Assembly (NCBI RefSeq): GCF_008000935.1
Contig: NZ_CP042831.1
Location: 3,100,001 to 3,164,000 of the forward strand
DNA: 64,000 bases
Reading direction: 5' to 3'
Source of the DNA: Flavobacterium alkalisoli
Lineage (GTDB): Bacteria; Bacteroidota; Bacteroidia; Flavobacteriales; Flavobacteriaceae
This document shows positions 1-11,220 of the stretch, in pieces (position 1 is the first letter of the stretch; each line of letters starts with the position of its first letter). The notes beneath the pieces are model-generated. The model was not told the DNA's origin. It worked only from the letters and a program-made list of their open reading frames with translations, and did no database searches. Position numbers and translations under genes: made by a program.

Positions 1-3000
1 TGTCGCATTAACCGTGGCGTTTACCAACAAAGTTTCGCTTTCACCATTTGCCAAAGTTCCTATATTCCATAATCCGTTTGTACTGTTATAGGTTCCTGTT
101 GTGGCACTAAATGAATTATAGCTATAACCATCAGGCAGTAAATCGGTTATTTGAACACCTGTTGCTGTTTGCGGACCATCATTAGTAATAATAATCTCAA
201 AAGTTACCTGTGAACCAACTAATGGCGTAGTATTATTAACCATTTTGGTCAATGATAAATCGGCTGATTGTACTACCGGGGCGGTTGTTACACTCGAATA
301 GTCATCTTCGGTATCAATTCCGTTATTCGGCGTGGAGTCAGGATCAGGAAGATTGCTGGCCGTTACCTCAGCGATGTTTTCATAATCGCCTGTCGCATTA
401 ACCGTAGCGGTTACCTGTAAGGTCTCAAAGCTTCCTGTGGCGATACTCCCTACTGTCCATAATCCTGTCGTATTATTGTAAGCACCTGTGGTAGCTGTTG
501 AGGAAACAAAGGCATACCCTGTAGGAAGCAGATCGGTTACTGTTACTCCTGTAGCATCCTGAGGACCGTCATTGCTTACCGTTATCGTAAAGGTTACGTT
601 TGTGCCAACCAGTGGCGTAGCATTGTTAACCGTTTTTGTTATTGATAAATCTGCTGACTGTGCTACCGGGGCGGTTGTTACACTCGAATAGTCATCTTCG
701 GTATCAATTCCGTTATTCGGCGTGGAGTCAGGATCAGGAAGATTGCTGGCCGTTACCTCAGCGATGTTTTCATAATCGCCTGTCGTATTAACGATTGCCA
801 TCACTAACAATGTTTCTGATTCACTGGTTGCCAAGGTTCCTACATTCCATAATCCGGTTGTACTGTTATAGGTTCCCGTTGTTGCACTAAATGAATTATA
901 GGTATAACCATCAGGCAGTAAATCCATTATTTGAACACCTGTTGCTGTTTGCGGACCATCATTAGTAATAATAATCTCAAAAGTTACCTGTGAACCCACG
1001 AGCGGTGCGGCATTATTTACCGTTTTGGTTACTGACAGGTCTGCTGCTGTGGCTATAGGAGTGGTTGTTACACTTGCATAATCATCTTCGGTATCGATTC
1101 CGTTATTAGGAGTAGAATCGGGGTCTGGTAAATCACTGGCTGTTACTTCAGTAATGTTTTCATAATCGCCTGCGGCATTAACCGTAGCGGTTACCTGTAA
1201 GGTCTCAAAGCTTCCCATTGCAATACTACCTACTGTCCATAATCCTGTAGTATTATTGTAAGCTCCTGTGGTAGCTGTTGAAGATACAAAGGCATACCCT
1301 GTAGGAAGCAGGTCGGTTACTGTTACTCCTGTAGCATCCTGAGGACCGTCATTATTTACCGTTACCGTAAAGGTTACGTTACTACCAGCCAACGGCGTAG
1401 CATTATTTACCGTTTTGGTTACTGATAAATCTGCTGCTGTGGCTATAGGAGTGGTTGTTACACTGGCATAGTCATCCTCGGTATCTACTGCATTGTTTGG
1501 AGTCGAATCAGGATCCGGTAAATTACTGGCCGTTACCTCAGCTATATTCTCATAATCACCTGTAGCATTTACGGTCGCTATTACTAATAATGTTTCACTT
1601 TCACCGTTAGCCAAGCTTCCTACATTCCATAACCCTGTTGTGTTGTTGTAAGTTCCTGTAGTTGCACTAAATGAGTTATAGGTATATCCGTCAGGTAATA
1701 AATCCGTTACCTGAACACCTGTGGCTGTTTGCGGTCCATCATTGGTAATGACTACCTCAAAAGTAACCTGTGAACCAACTAATGGCGTAGCATTATTAAC
1801 CGTTTTGGTCAATGATAAATCGGCTGATTGGGCTACCGGAGTGGTTATTGCGCTTGCATAATCATCCTCGGTGTCTACCGCATTATTCGGAGTAGAGTCA
1901 GGGTCTGGTAAATCACTGGCTGTTACTTCAGTAATGTTTTCATAATCGCCTGTCACATTAACCGTAGCGGTTACCAACAAAGTTTCGCTTTCACCATTTG
2001 CCAAAGTTCCTATATTCCATAATCCGCTTGTACTGTTATAGGTTCCTGTCGTGGCACTAAATGAATTATAGCTATAACCATCAGGCAGTAAATCAGTTAT
2101 TTGAACACCTGTTGCTGTTTGCGGACCATCATTAGTAATAATAATCTCAAAAGTTACCTGTGAACCAACTAATGGCGTAGCATTATTAACCGTTTTGGTT
2201 ACTGATAAATCCGCAGCTGTGGCAATTGGAATTGTTGTTACACTGGCATAGTCATCTTCAGAATTCACACCATTGTCAGGTGTACTGTCAGGATCTGGCT
2301 GACTGCTGGCAGTAACCTCAGCCACATTCTCATAATTTCCTGCAGCATTTACTATCACTGTAATTTGTAGAGTTTCTGAAGCTTCATCAGGTAACTGATT
2401 TATATTCCATAATCCCGTTGCAGGATTATATGTACCAGCTGTAGCAGTATAAGAGACATAAGTATATCCTGAAGGAAGTAAATCAGTAACCTCAACGCCC
2501 AAAGCATCATAAGGTCCATTATTAACTAAATCAATCGTAAAGGTTACTAAAGAACCTACAAGCGGAGTAGTATTGCTTACTGCTTTGGTTAATGATAAGT
2601 CGGCATCAACATCAATTGGGGCCTGGGCATTAACCGCTGTTATTGCTGTGGCATAATCGTCCTCAGTATCAACTCCATTATTCGGTGTGGAATCAGGATC
2701 CGGAAGGTCACTTGCTGTTATTTCTGCACTATTACCGTATGTACCTACCGCATTAACAGTTACGACTATTTGCAAGGTCTCTGAATTGCCACTTAGGAGT
2801 GAGCCTACAGTCCATAATCCCGTTGCAGGATTAAAGACTCCTGTAGATACAGTATAACTTTCAAGAGTATACATTGCAGGCAAAAAATCAGTTACTGTAA
2901 CGCCTGTAGTATTTTGTGGACCATTATTTGTAATAATAATTTCGAAAGTTGCCTGATCTCCTACAATCAAAGTCGCATCATTTACTGTTTTGGTCAATGA

Positions 3001-6000
3001 TAAATCGGCTGATTGTGCTACCGGAGTGGTTATTGCGCTTGCATAATCATCCTCGGTATTGATTCCGTTACCTGGAGTTGAATCAGGGTCCGGTAAATCA
3101 CTTGCTGTTACCTCGGCGATGTTTTCATAATCACCTGTGGCATTTACTGTGGCGATTACCAACAAAGTTTCGCTTTCACCGTTTGCCAAAGTTCCTATAT
3201 TCCATAATCCGGTTGTGCTGTTATAGGTTCCTGTCGTGGCACTAAATGAATTATAGGTATAACCATCTGGTAGTAAATCGGTTATTTGAACACCTGTTGC
3301 TGTTTGGGGACCATCATTAGTAATGATAACCTCAAAAGTTACCTGAGAGCCAACTAATGGCGTAGCATTATTAACCGTTTTGGTCAATGATAAATCGGCT
3401 GATTGGGCTGCCGGATTGGTTATTGCGCTTGCATAATCATCCTCGGTGTCTACCGCATTATTCGGAGTAGAGTCAGGGTCTGGTAAATCACTGGCAGTTA
3501 CCTCTGCAATGTTTTCATAATCACCTGTAGCATTAACCGTGGCGGTGACTTGTAAAGTCTCAAAGCTTCCCATTGCAATACTACCTACTGTCCAAAGTCC
3601 TGTGGCGTCATTATAAGCTCCTGTGGTAGCTGTTGACGATACAAGAGTATATCCCGAAGGAAGCAGGTCGGTTATTGCTACTCCCGTAGCATCCTGCGGA
3701 CCGGCATTGCTTACCGTTACGGTAAAGTTGATGTTAGTACCTACCAGAGGTGTAGTATTATTTACTGTTTTAGTTATTGATAGATCGGCTGCTGTGGCTA
3801 CCGGAGTTACAAAGGCATTATCCTCATCATCTTCACTCTGGTCGCCGTCATCATTATTTGGAGTACTATCAGGATCGTCCTGATCACTTGCTGACACCTG
3901 TGCTATATTAAAGTAGTCTCCGGTTGCATTTACTGTTACGGTAATTAGTAACGTTTCACTGGCTCCGTTTGACATACCTCCTATATCCCAAACACCTGTT
4001 ACACTATCATAACTTCCCGTAGTTGCGCTATAAGAAACAAAATTATAGCCATCGGGTAATAAATCTGTCACCTGAACTCCAGTAGCATCCTGTGGTCCCA
4101 TATTCCTTATTGCTATGGAGAATGTTACCTGCCCTCCTACCAAAGGTGTTGTGGACCCTAAAACAGTTTTGTTTAATGAAAGATCGGCAACAGCATTTGT
4201 TGGGATGGTTGTTACACTAGCATAGTCATCCTCGGTATCAATTCCATTATTCGGTGTAGAATCAGGATCCGGTAAATCACTGGCAGTTACTTCTGCAATA
4301 TTCTCATAATTGCCTGTAGCATTAACCGTAGCGGACACCAATAAAGTTTCACTTTCACCATTTGCAAGTATTCCCACATTCCATAATCCGGTGGTAGTAT
4401 TGTAGGTTCCGGTTGTAGTACTGAATGAGTTATAAGTATAGCCATCAGGAAGTAAATCAGTAACCTGAACACCTGTTGCTGTTTGTGGTCCATCATTGGT
4501 AATTACGACCTCAAAAGTCACCTGAGAACCAACCAATGGAGTAGCATTATTTACTGTTTTAGTTACTGATAAATCCGCTGCTGTGGCAATCGGGGTGGTT
4601 GTTACACTGGCATAGTCATCCTCAGAGTCAATTCCGTTATTTGGAGTTGAATCGGGATCCGGTAAATCACTGGCTGTTACCTCAGCTATATTTACATAAT
4701 CGCCTGTAGCATTAATTGTAGCAGTTACCTGTAAGGTCTCAAAACTTCCTGTGGCAATGCTGCCCAATGTCCAAAGTCCTGTAGCATTATTATAAGCGCC
4801 AGTAGTAGCAGTTGACGATACAAAAATATATCCCGAAGGAAGTAGGTCGATTACAATTACTCCCGTAGCATCCTGCGGACCGTCATTACTTACCGTTACG
4901 GTAAAGGTTATGTTTGTGCCAACTAATGGTGTTGCATTGTTAACCGTTTTGCTTACTGATAAATCTGCTGCAGTGGCTACCGGGGTGGTTGATACACTCG
5001 CATAATCATCTTCGGTATCGATTCCGTTATTAGGAGTAGAATCCGGATCCGGTAAGTCACTGGCGGTTACCTCAGCTATATTTACATAATCGCCTGTAGT
5101 GTTTACTGTAACTGCTAATATTAACGTTTCAGAATCACCACTTGTTAAAGTACCTATATTCCAAACACCTGTAGTACTGTTATAAGTTCCGGAAGAAGCG
5201 GTGAATAAATTATAGACATACCCATTAGGCAATAAATCAGTCACCTGGACACCACTAGCATCCTGTGGGCCATCATTAGTGACCACGACTTCAAAAGTCA
5301 CCTGAGAACCCACAAGCGGAGTGGTATTGCTTACTGCTTTGGTTATCGATAAATCAGCAATTGGGGCTATAGGGTTTACAATTGCATTGTCCTCATCATC
5401 CTCACTCTGATCACCGTCATCGTTATTTGGTGTGGAATCCGGATCGGGTAAATCACTGGCAATTACCTCAGCTACATTAAGATAATCACCTGTTGCCAAT
5501 ACTATAGCGTCAATAATTAAAGACTCAGATGTACCGCTATCTACTGTACCTACATTCCATAAACCTGTATTTTCATCGTATAATCCGGCTGACGAACTGA
5601 AGTTAACAAAATCATATCCTGATGGCAACAAGTCTGTTATCTGAACACCAGTAGCATTATCCGGTCCATCATTAGTTATAATCAATTCAAAGGATACCTG
5701 TGTCCCTACTAATGGGGTTGTATTTCCTGCAACTATACTTTTTGTTAATGAAAGATCGGCAGAAGGTGTGGTAATTATTATACTGACATCAATTCCTGAC
5801 TCATCATCCTCACTTTGGTCGCCATCATCATTATCAGGTGTACTGTCGGGATCAGGTAAATCACTCGCGGTGATTTGAGCTGTATTAAAATGATTACCAC
5901 CGGCTACTGCTATGGCATCAAAGGTAAGGTTAAGTGATCCTCCGTTTGCTAATGATAGGCCGATCCAACTAATAGTGCTGTTGGCAATTTGGTACAGCCC

Positions 6001-6970
6001 ACCGTTTGAAACTGAACCCGGTACCAAGGTATAACCATTAGGAAGATAATCTTCAACTTCAATTCCTGTTGCATCACCCGGCCCGTTATTAAAAAAGGTA
6101 AGGGTAAAAGTAACCGTATCTCCTTCATTAACTAATGTACTTGAGACATTCTTTACCAGTTCTAAATCGGCTTGCTGTAAGTTTATTGTTGCTGTATCAA
6201 GATCATCCTCTGTAAGTCCGTTTCCCGGTGTACTGTCAGGGTCACTTTGATCTGCTGTTTCTACTTCAGCTGTATTACTATAGTTGGCTATAGCAGTTAC
6301 AGTTGCAGTTATTTGAAGTGAAGCCGAAGCCCCGTTATTGATAGTTCCTATAGTCCATATTCCTGTACTACTATTATAAGCTCCTCCTCCATTATCACTA
6401 ACATAGGTGTAGCCGGAAGGCAACTGGTCTGATACTGTAACCCCTGTAGCGTTATCAGGTCCGGCATTATCTACCTGAATTGTAAACACTACATTTTCTC
6501 CTACACTTACTGTTCCCGGTGTTACTGATTTTTGAAGTGAAAGATCGGCAACTTCAACATTTATTGTAGCATTATCCTCATCATCTTCACTTTGATCGCC
6601 GTCATCATTGTTTGGTGTACTGTCAGGGTCAACCTGATCTGATGCTGTAATCTGAGCCGTATTAATATACGATCCAGTTGCATTGACTGTAGCATCAAAA
6701 GTAAGTGTTAACGTATCTCCGTTTAGTATTGTTAATCCTGACCATGTTAAAGAATTGTCTCCCAAATTATATACACCTCCATTACTTGCCGTACCCGGAA
6801 CAAGTGTATAGCCTGAAGGAATTATATCTTTAACCGCAACACTTGTAGCATCAACACTTCCTCCCAAAACATCATTATTAAATACTTCTATAGTAAAGGT
6901 TACTACATCTCCTGCATTACCTGTAGTAGGCGAAACTGATTTACTAAGTTCCAAATCTGCCAGAGCGACA
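1..6970 (-). repeat. Tandem 390-bp DUF11-module repeats (130 aa period)
   Basis: The DPDSTPNN-coding segment recurs 17 times, near plus-strand positions 330, 720, 1110, 1500, 1890, 2280, 2685, 3075, 3465, 3861, 4254, 4644, 5034, 5430, 5838, 6220 and 6610. Most intervals are exactly 390 bp; the others checked are 393, 396, 405 and 408 bp. Two module subtypes are clear at DNA level: type A (near 1-250, 780, 1560, 1950, 3140, 4310) and type B (near 400, 1180, 3540, 4720). They often alternate, giving a 780-bp higher-order unit, but two A units are adjacent at 1500-2270. A stretch around 276-390 is repeated almost base for base around 666-780, which suggests recent duplication or gene conversion. 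Repeats nearer the N-terminus (5400-6970) are more diverged. Confidence 0.9.
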
Positions 6971-9900
6971 ATTTCTATGGTTACCTGATCTACAGAAGCA
7001 CTACATGTGCCATTGCTTACATTCCATTGCAGGACATAAATTCCCGCAACTGTACCCGTTACATTTGTTGTTGGTGATGTATCAGTTGTAAAGCCTACTG
7101 TGGTAGGACCTGATACCTGAGTCCATCTTCCTGTACCCACTGTTGGAGCAGTAGCTGCCATAACTACAGGGGAAAACTGAGCTATCTGCTGGTCAGGACC
7201 TGCATTAGCTGCTGATGGCGCCTGATATATTATAACCTGCATGGTATCCTGTGAGGAGCATCCGTCATTATTAGCTGTAGTGGCTGTCCAGGTAAACTCA
7301 TAAGTACCGGCAATCATACCGAAAATAAGAGTTGCAGGATCATTTGGAGATGCTATGTTAGCTGTTGGCCCTGAAGTTTGTGTCCATGTACCTAAACCGG
7401 ACGATAACGGTACAGCAGCCATATTGGTTTGTGTTACGGCACATAATTCCTGATCTGCACCGGCATCTGCCTGTGATGGCGGATCATCATTAAATGTTAT
7501 GGAAATGGTATCTGTCGAAGGCTCACATAACGATGGGTTTGTAAAAGGTCCGTTAGTAACTGTCCATGTAAGTGTATAGGTACCTAATGTAGTTATGTTA
7601 GATAAAGTAGTAACCGGATTGTTTGGGTTATCTATAACTACATCTCCCCCTGAAGGATCATCGGCAGGATTTGCAAAGGACCATGTACCAATACCTACAG
7701 TAGGAGCTATGGCATTGGTTTGATATGTTTGCTGACAAGCAACCGTATCATCAGGACCTGCATCAACAGTACTTGGCGCGGCATACATGTTAATACGTAC
7801 TATGTCTGAAAGGCTTCGACATGAAGCGCTTTCAAACACCCATTCTAAAATATACAATCCTTCAACGGTCAGATTAGAAATAGTAGTATTTTCATCTGTC
7901 GGGTTATCGATAGTAGCAACACTTCCTGCAGGCTGGTATATCCAGCGCCACTCGGCTAGAGTAACATCTCCCGGTGGAGCATTACCAACCATTGTTGCGG
8001 TTCCTGCCACGTCATCTATACATAGTTGCTGGTCAGGACCTGCATTTGGATCTACACTGGCTCCCGAAAATATCTCTACCTGTACTGTATCGGTAGAACC
8101 GGGACAATTACCTCCCGAAGTAAAATTAAAAGTATCGGTTTCATACTGAAACACATATGTATTTCCCGGTATAACCGTAGCATTGGCCACATAGCTGTTA
8201 GCAGGGCTTTGTATTATTGTTGAGGCGGGACCCGAAATTTGTGTCCAGGTACCTGTAGAATTGTCATTACCTATAAGCTGTACACTGGTTACATCACAAT
8301 AGTTAGCGTCATCTCCTGCATCTGCCGGAGGAGACACCTCTATTACCATAGTATCAGTTACAGGAGGACATAAAAAATAATCTTTACTTGAAACGGTCCA
8401 GCTAAAAGTATAAGTTCCTGCCACCAAACCGGTAACCGATGTATTCGGGTCGCTGGCATCAGCTAATGTTGGTACATTAGGAGCTCCTGCCAAAAGTGAC
8501 CACTGCCCTGTTTCAAAAAAAGAATCGTAAGAACTACCTGCCAATACTGTTGAGTCTCCAGCACAAATATCTTGGTCCGGGCCTGCATCTACTGTTCCTA
8601 CTGGTACGTTAACCGTTAAGTCTACATCATCAAAATTCGTTGCGCATACCTCTGCATCTACTGTCCATCTAAAAGTATAAAACCCGCTGTATGTAAAAGT
8701 GAACGTAGCATTAGGATCATTAACATTACTTATTGTATAACTCCCAGGACCCGAAACTCTTGTCCATGTACCCTGTGCCCCGCTTGATAAAGTAGCTGCC
8801 ATAATAACACTATCATCACATACTTCCTGATCAGGCCCCGCATCGGCAATAGGGGTATCTGCCACTGTTACCACCATATCATCTGTAGAGGCATTACATA
8901 AAGGAATTATCCTTTGTATACCCCATGTAAAAATATAAGTACCGTTAGCCGGTACATGTGCTATAGTATTAGGGTCGTTTTCATCATCAAATGTTACTCC
9001 AACTGCCGGACTAACTATCCATGTTCCTTCTTCCACAATAGTGGGGTCATTCGCACTTAAAGGAACATCTGTAGTTCCTGAAGGATAACAGGCATCAGGC
9101 CCTGCAATTGCTGTTGTGGGTGCATTATCTGTATTAGTAGAAATTTCTACATCATCAAACACAGGAGCACTACAACCAGCAGACCCCGGATTTGAATACC
9201 CTATTGTCCATCGCAATACATAAGCAGAAGAGTCAGAAAGAAAGCCTGAGGCAACTGCATTAGGATCATTAATATCGGAAAAGGTTATTGTATCAGGGCC
9301 GGAAACCTGACTCCACTCCCCATATTCTCCTGCCTGAGGTTCATTTGCTGATAATGTTATTGTTCCCTCAACACAAACTGCATCAGCAGCACCCGCATCA
9401 GCAGGTGTTAAGGTTGAAGATGAAACATATACCTCCACATTAGCCGTAGAAAATCCGCACCTTGCCCCTTCTCCTTTAGTAATATACTGAAAAACATAAG
9501 TACCCGATACAAGTCCTGTTACTGTAGTTTCCGGATCAAAATTATCGGTTATGGTTGCCTGGTTAGGTCCGCTAAGTTGCGTCCATGCCGAAATACCTAC
9601 AACCGGTGGCACACCTGCTAATTGAGTGGATGTTACCCCACAATCAAGACTTATATTAGAACCGGCATTAGAAGGAGTCGGATCGCCTGACACAACTATA
9701 GTTATGGTATCAAACCCATAATCACACCCTACGGGCAAATCACCATTAGGTACACGTGCAAATTGTATAATGTATGTACCCGAAACAGTTAAACTAATAT
9801 TTAAAGTGCTTCCTACATTTGAAGGCGAAGTAGGAAACGGACCAAGAGGAGATGTTGCGGGACCGCTAACTATTCTGTATCGGTTTACGCCATTACCTGT

Positions 9901-11220
9901 TGTTACAAGTGGAATTGAAAAATCTATTTCATTACAAGCACCATGAATATTATTTCCTCCGTTTGCTTCTATAGTACGTGTTGGACCACTAAAATGTACG
10001 ATGTAATCCTTTGTAAAGACGCAACCTGTTACCGAATTGGTAAGTGTATATCTAAAAGTATAAGGATCTCCGGAATTTGAAATATTAGTCACTAAAGTAG
10101 TGGGATTATTAGGTGACTCAATTACGGCTCCCGGATCTCCTTCAATTTGTGTCCATTCCACCGTTTCATTTGCGTACAAAGGAGTTTGTGCTTCAAGTGT
10201 TACCTGAGTAATGGTATTATCACAAAAATAAATGTTTTCATTACCTCCGGATAGTGTTGTTACATCCTGAGTAGCAGCAGGCACTGTTATACTTACCTCG
10301 TCGCTTCCTGAAACACACGGACCGGTTACTGTCCATCTAAACACATAGGTTCCTTCTATTAAATTACCTACTGATGTAAGATTACCGTTAGGGCTACTTA
10401 TTGTTGGAGTATTAGGCCCGCTAACAAATTCCCAAGTACCACTTTGTCCGTTAAGCCCACAACCACCAAACGAACCTGCCAAATCTGTTGACTGTGTTGT
10501 TGTGTAACAATTACCAAGGGTTTGATCGGGACCCGCCGATATTGGTGTTTGTCCTCCGTAGTTAGTAACTGTAATATCAGAAGAAGTTTCACAAAACTGC
10601 CCGGGGGCATATTCAGTACCGGTTATTGTCCAACGTAATGTAGTGGTACCACAACTTGTTTGAGGAAGTGTAATGGTTGATGTGGGCGAATTAGGAAAAT
10701 TAATAACCACACCTGCATCGTTACTCCCAACTATACTCCATTGCCCTGTTTCCCCGGAATTTTCAGGAGCATTTCCTGTTATAACAAGACTTCCCGAAGA
10801 ATTTGGACAACTGGCAATATCTGTACCCGCGTCTGCGATTGTTATTGGCATTACCACAACCGTTTTATCCTGATAAGTATAAACTCCATCACCACAGGTT
10901 GCACTATACCTAAATACATAAGTATTACCTCCTGTGTAACCAGTTACTACAGTATTAACGGAATTAGGAGATACTATATTAACGCTGGGTCCTGATACCT
11001 GTGACCATTCTGCCGGCCCAATAATGGGGGAAGGTACATTACCCTGTAATATAAGTACATCTGTTTCACAAATAGTTTCATTTAAAATACCTGCGTTAAC
11101 AGTACAGTTTTGAGCTTTGAGTGTTAAGGTTCCAAAAAACAGGACAAATGCTATACAAAACAACTTAGTAGCAAAGCCCCTTTTGGAAGAAAAGTATTCT
11201 TCAGGGTAGTATTGCTTCAT
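1..11220 (-). CDS. Giant multi-domain secreted surface protein (PKD-like + DUF11 repeats), 3' end outside window
   Basis: An open frame runs without a stop from an ATG at 11220 to the left edge, giving 3740 codons of an incomplete protein. Residues 1-36 look like a signal peptide with a long n-region (hydrophobic core around 20-34, likely cleavage after LKA, before QNC). About 15 PKD/Ig-like modules of 85-100 residues follow, spanning roughly 11110-6990; most open with a variant of DAGPDQ..C and contain W..(S)GP, a (N/D)DPN segment and GTY.F.W. From about 6970 to the edge lie DUF11-type modules (LSKSVSPTT-like opening, NDGP, DLLP.GY, DPDSTPNN linker). The acidic DPDSTPNNGxxxEDD linkers could bind calcium; that is inference. 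Such proteins in Flavobacteriia are usually exported by the type IX system through a C-terminal domain, which would lie outside this window. Likely role: adhesion or gliding-type surface filament. Family calls are confident, function is not. Confidence 0.85.
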   Translation of the reverse strand, partial: MKQYYPEEYFSSKRGFATKLFCIAFVLFFGTLTLKAQNCTVNAGILNETICETDVLILQGNVPSPIIGPAEWSQVSGPSVNIVSPNSVNTVVTGYTGGNTYVFRYSATCGDGVYTYQDKTVVVMPITIADAGTDIASCPNSSGSLVITGNAPENSGETGQWSIVGSNDAGVVINFPNSPTSTITLPQTSCGTTTLRWTITGTEYAPGQFCETSSDITVTNYGGQTPISAGPDQTLGNCYTTTQSTDLAGSFGGCGLNGQSGTWEFVSGPNTPTISSPNGNLTSVGNLIEGTYVFRWTVTGPCVSGSDEVSITVPAATQDVTTLSGGNENIYFCDNTITQVTLEAQTPLYANETVEWTQIEGDPGAVIESPNNPTTLVTNISNSGDPYTFRYTLTNSVTGCVFTKDYIVHFSGPTRTIEANGGNNIHGACNEIDFSIPLVTTGNGVNRYRIVSGPATSPLGPFPTSPSNVGSTLNISLTVSGTYIIQFARVPNGDLPVGCDYGFDTITIVVSGDPTPSNAGSNISLDCGVTSTQLAGVPPVVGISAWTQLSGPNQATITDNFDPETTVTGLVSGTYVFQYITKGEGARCGFSTANVEVYVSSSTLTPADAGAADAVCVEGTITLSANEPQAGEYGEWSQVSGPDTITFSDINDPNAVASGFLSDSSAYVLRWTIGYSNPGSAGCSAPVFDDVEISTNTDNAPTTAIAGPDACYPSGTTDVPLSANDPTIVEEGTWIVSPAVGVTFDDENDPNTIAHVPANGTYIFTWGIQRIIPLCNASTDDMVVTVADTPIADAGPDQEVCDDSVIMAATLSSGAQGTWTRVSGPGSYTISNVNDPNATFTFTYSGFYTFRWTVDAEVCATNFDDVDLTVNVPVGTVDAGPDQDICAGDSTVLAGSSYDSFFETGQWSLLAGAPNVPTLADASDPNTSVTGLVAGTYTFSWTVSSKDYFLCPPVTDTMVIEVSPPADAGDDANYCDVTSVQLIGNDNSTGTWTQISGPASTIIQSPANSYVANATVIPGNTYVFQYETDTFNFTSGGNCPGSTDTVQVEIFSGASVDPNAGPDQQLCIDDVAGTATMVGNAPPGDVTLAEWRWIYQPAGSVATIDNPTDENTTISNLTVEGLYILEWVFESASCRSLSDIVRINMYAAPSTVDAGPDDTVACQQTYQTNAIAPTVGIGTWSFANPADDPSGGDVVIDNPNNPVTTLSNITTLGTYTLTWTVTNGPFTNPSLCEPSTDTISITFNDDPPSQADAGADQELCAVTQTNMAAVPLSSGLGTWTQTSGPTANIASPNDPATLIFGMIAGTYEFTWTATTANNDGCSSQDTMQVIIYQAPSAANAGPDQQIAQFSPVVMAATAPTVGTGRWTQVSGPTTVGFTTDTSPTTNVTGTVAGIYVLQWNVSNGTCSASVDQVTIEIVALADLELSKSVSPTTGNAGDVVTFTIEVFNNDVLGGSVDATSVAVKDIIPSGYTLVPGTASNGGVYNLGDNSLTWSGLTILNGDTLTLTFDATVNATGSYINTAQITASDQVDPDSTPNNDDGDQSEDDEDNATINVEVADLSLQKSVTPGTVSVGENVVFTIQVDNAGPDNATGVTVSDQLPSGYTYVSDNGGGAYNSSTGIWTIGTINNGASASLQITATVTAIANYSNTAEVETADQSDPDSTPGNGLTEDDLDTATINLQQADLELVKNVSSTLVNEGDTVTFTLTFFNNGPGDATGIEVEDYLPNGYTLVPGSVSNGGLYQIANSTISWIGLSLANGGSLNLTFDAIAVAGGNHFNTAQITASDLPDPDSTPDNDDGDQSEDDESGIDVSIIITTPSADLSLTKSIVAGNTTPLVGTQVSFELIITNDGPDNATGVQITDLLPSGYDFVNFSSSAGLYDENTGLWNVGTVDSGTSESLIIDAIVLATGDYLNVAEVIASDLPDPDSTPNNDDGDQSEDDEDNAIVNPIAPIADLSITKAVSNTTPLVGSQVTFEVVVTNDGPQDASGVQVTDLLPNGYVYNLFTASSGTYNSTTGVWNIGTLTSGDSETLILAVTVNTTGDYVNIAEVTASDLPDPDSTPNNGIDTEDDYASVSTTPVATAADLSVSKTVNNATPLVGTNITFTVTVSNDGPQDATGVIVIDLLPSGYIFVSSTATTGAYNNATGLWTLGSIATGSFETLQVTATINATGDYVNIAEVTASDLPDPDSTPNNGIDSEDDYASVTTTPIATAADLSVTKTVNNATPLVGSQVTFEVVITNDGPQTATGVQVTDLLPDGYTYNSFSTTTGTYNTTTGLWNVGILANGESETLLVSATVNATGNYENIAEVTASDLPDPDSTPNNGIDTEDDYASVTTIPTNAVADLSLNKTVLGSTTPLVGGQVTFSIAIRNMGPQDATGVQVTDLLPDGYNFVSYSATTGSYDSVTGVWDIGGMSNGASETLLITVTVNATGDYFNIAQVSASDQDDPDSTPNNDDGDQSEDDEDNAFVTPVATAADLSITKTVNNTTPLVGTNINFTVTVSNAGPQDATGVAITDLLPSGYTLVSSTATTGAYNDATGLWTVGSIAMGSFETLQVTATVNATGDYENIAEVTASDLPDPDSTPNNAVDTEDDYASAITNPAAQSADLSLTKTVNNATPLVGSQVTFEVIITNDGPQTATGVQITDLLPDGYTYNSFSATTGTYNSTTGLWNIGTLANGESETLLVIATVNATGDYENIAEVTASDLPDPDSTPGNGINTEDDYASAITTPVAQSADLSLTKTVNDATLIVGDQATFEIIITNNGPQNTTGVTVTDFLPAMYTLESYTVSTGVFNPATGLWTVGSLLSGNSETLQIVVTVNAVGTYGNSAEITASDLPDPDSTPNNGVDTEDDYATAITAVNAQAPIDVDADLSLTKAVSNTTPLVGSLVTFTIDLVNNGPYDALGVEVTDLLPSGYTYVSYTATAGTYNPATGLWNINQLPDEASETLQITVIVNAAGNYENVAEVTASSQPDPDSTPDNGVNSEDDYASVTTIPIATAADLSVTKTVNNATPLVGSQVTFEIIITNDGPQTATGVQITDLLPDGYSYNSFSATTGTYNSTSGLWNIGTLANGESETLLVTATVNVTGDYENITEVTASDLPDPDSTPNNAVDTEDDYASAITTPVAQSADLSLTKTVNNATPLVGSQVTFEVVITNDGPQTATGVQVTDLLPDGYTYNSFSATTGTYNNTTGLWNVGSLANGESETLLVIATVNATGDYENIAEVTASNLPDPDSTPNNAVDTEDDYASVTTTPIATAADLSVTKTVNNATPLAGSNVTFTVTVNNDGPQDATGVTVTDLLPTGYAFVSSTATTGAYNNTTGLWTVGSIAMGSFETLQVTATVNAAGDYENITEVTASDLPDPDSTPNNGIDTEDDYASVTTTPIATAADLSVTKTVNNAAPLVGSQVTFEIIITNDGPQTATGVQIMDLLPDGYTYNSFSATTGTYNSTTGLWNVGTLATSESETLLVMAIVNTTGDYENIAEVTASNLPDPDSTPNNGIDTEDDYSSVTTAPVAQSADLSITKTVNNATPLVGTNVTFTITVSNDGPQDATGVTVTDLLPTGYAFVSSTATTGAYNNTTGLWTVGSIATGSFETLQVTATVNATGDYENIAEVTASNLPDPDSTPNNGIDTEDDYSSVTTAPVVQSADLSLTKMVNNTTPLVGSQVTFEIIITNDGPQTATGVQITDLLPDGYSYNSFSATTGTYNSTNGLWNIGTLANGESETLLVNATVNAT

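Noticed and set aside
1..6970. CRISPR-like array
   Set aside because: The 390-bp repeats are in-frame protein modules without short repeats and unique spacers.
3623..11000. Short open frames inside the giant surface-protein gene on either strand
   Set aside because: They are repeat-driven shadows; the minus-strand frame from 11220 is continuous and shows clear domain motifs.
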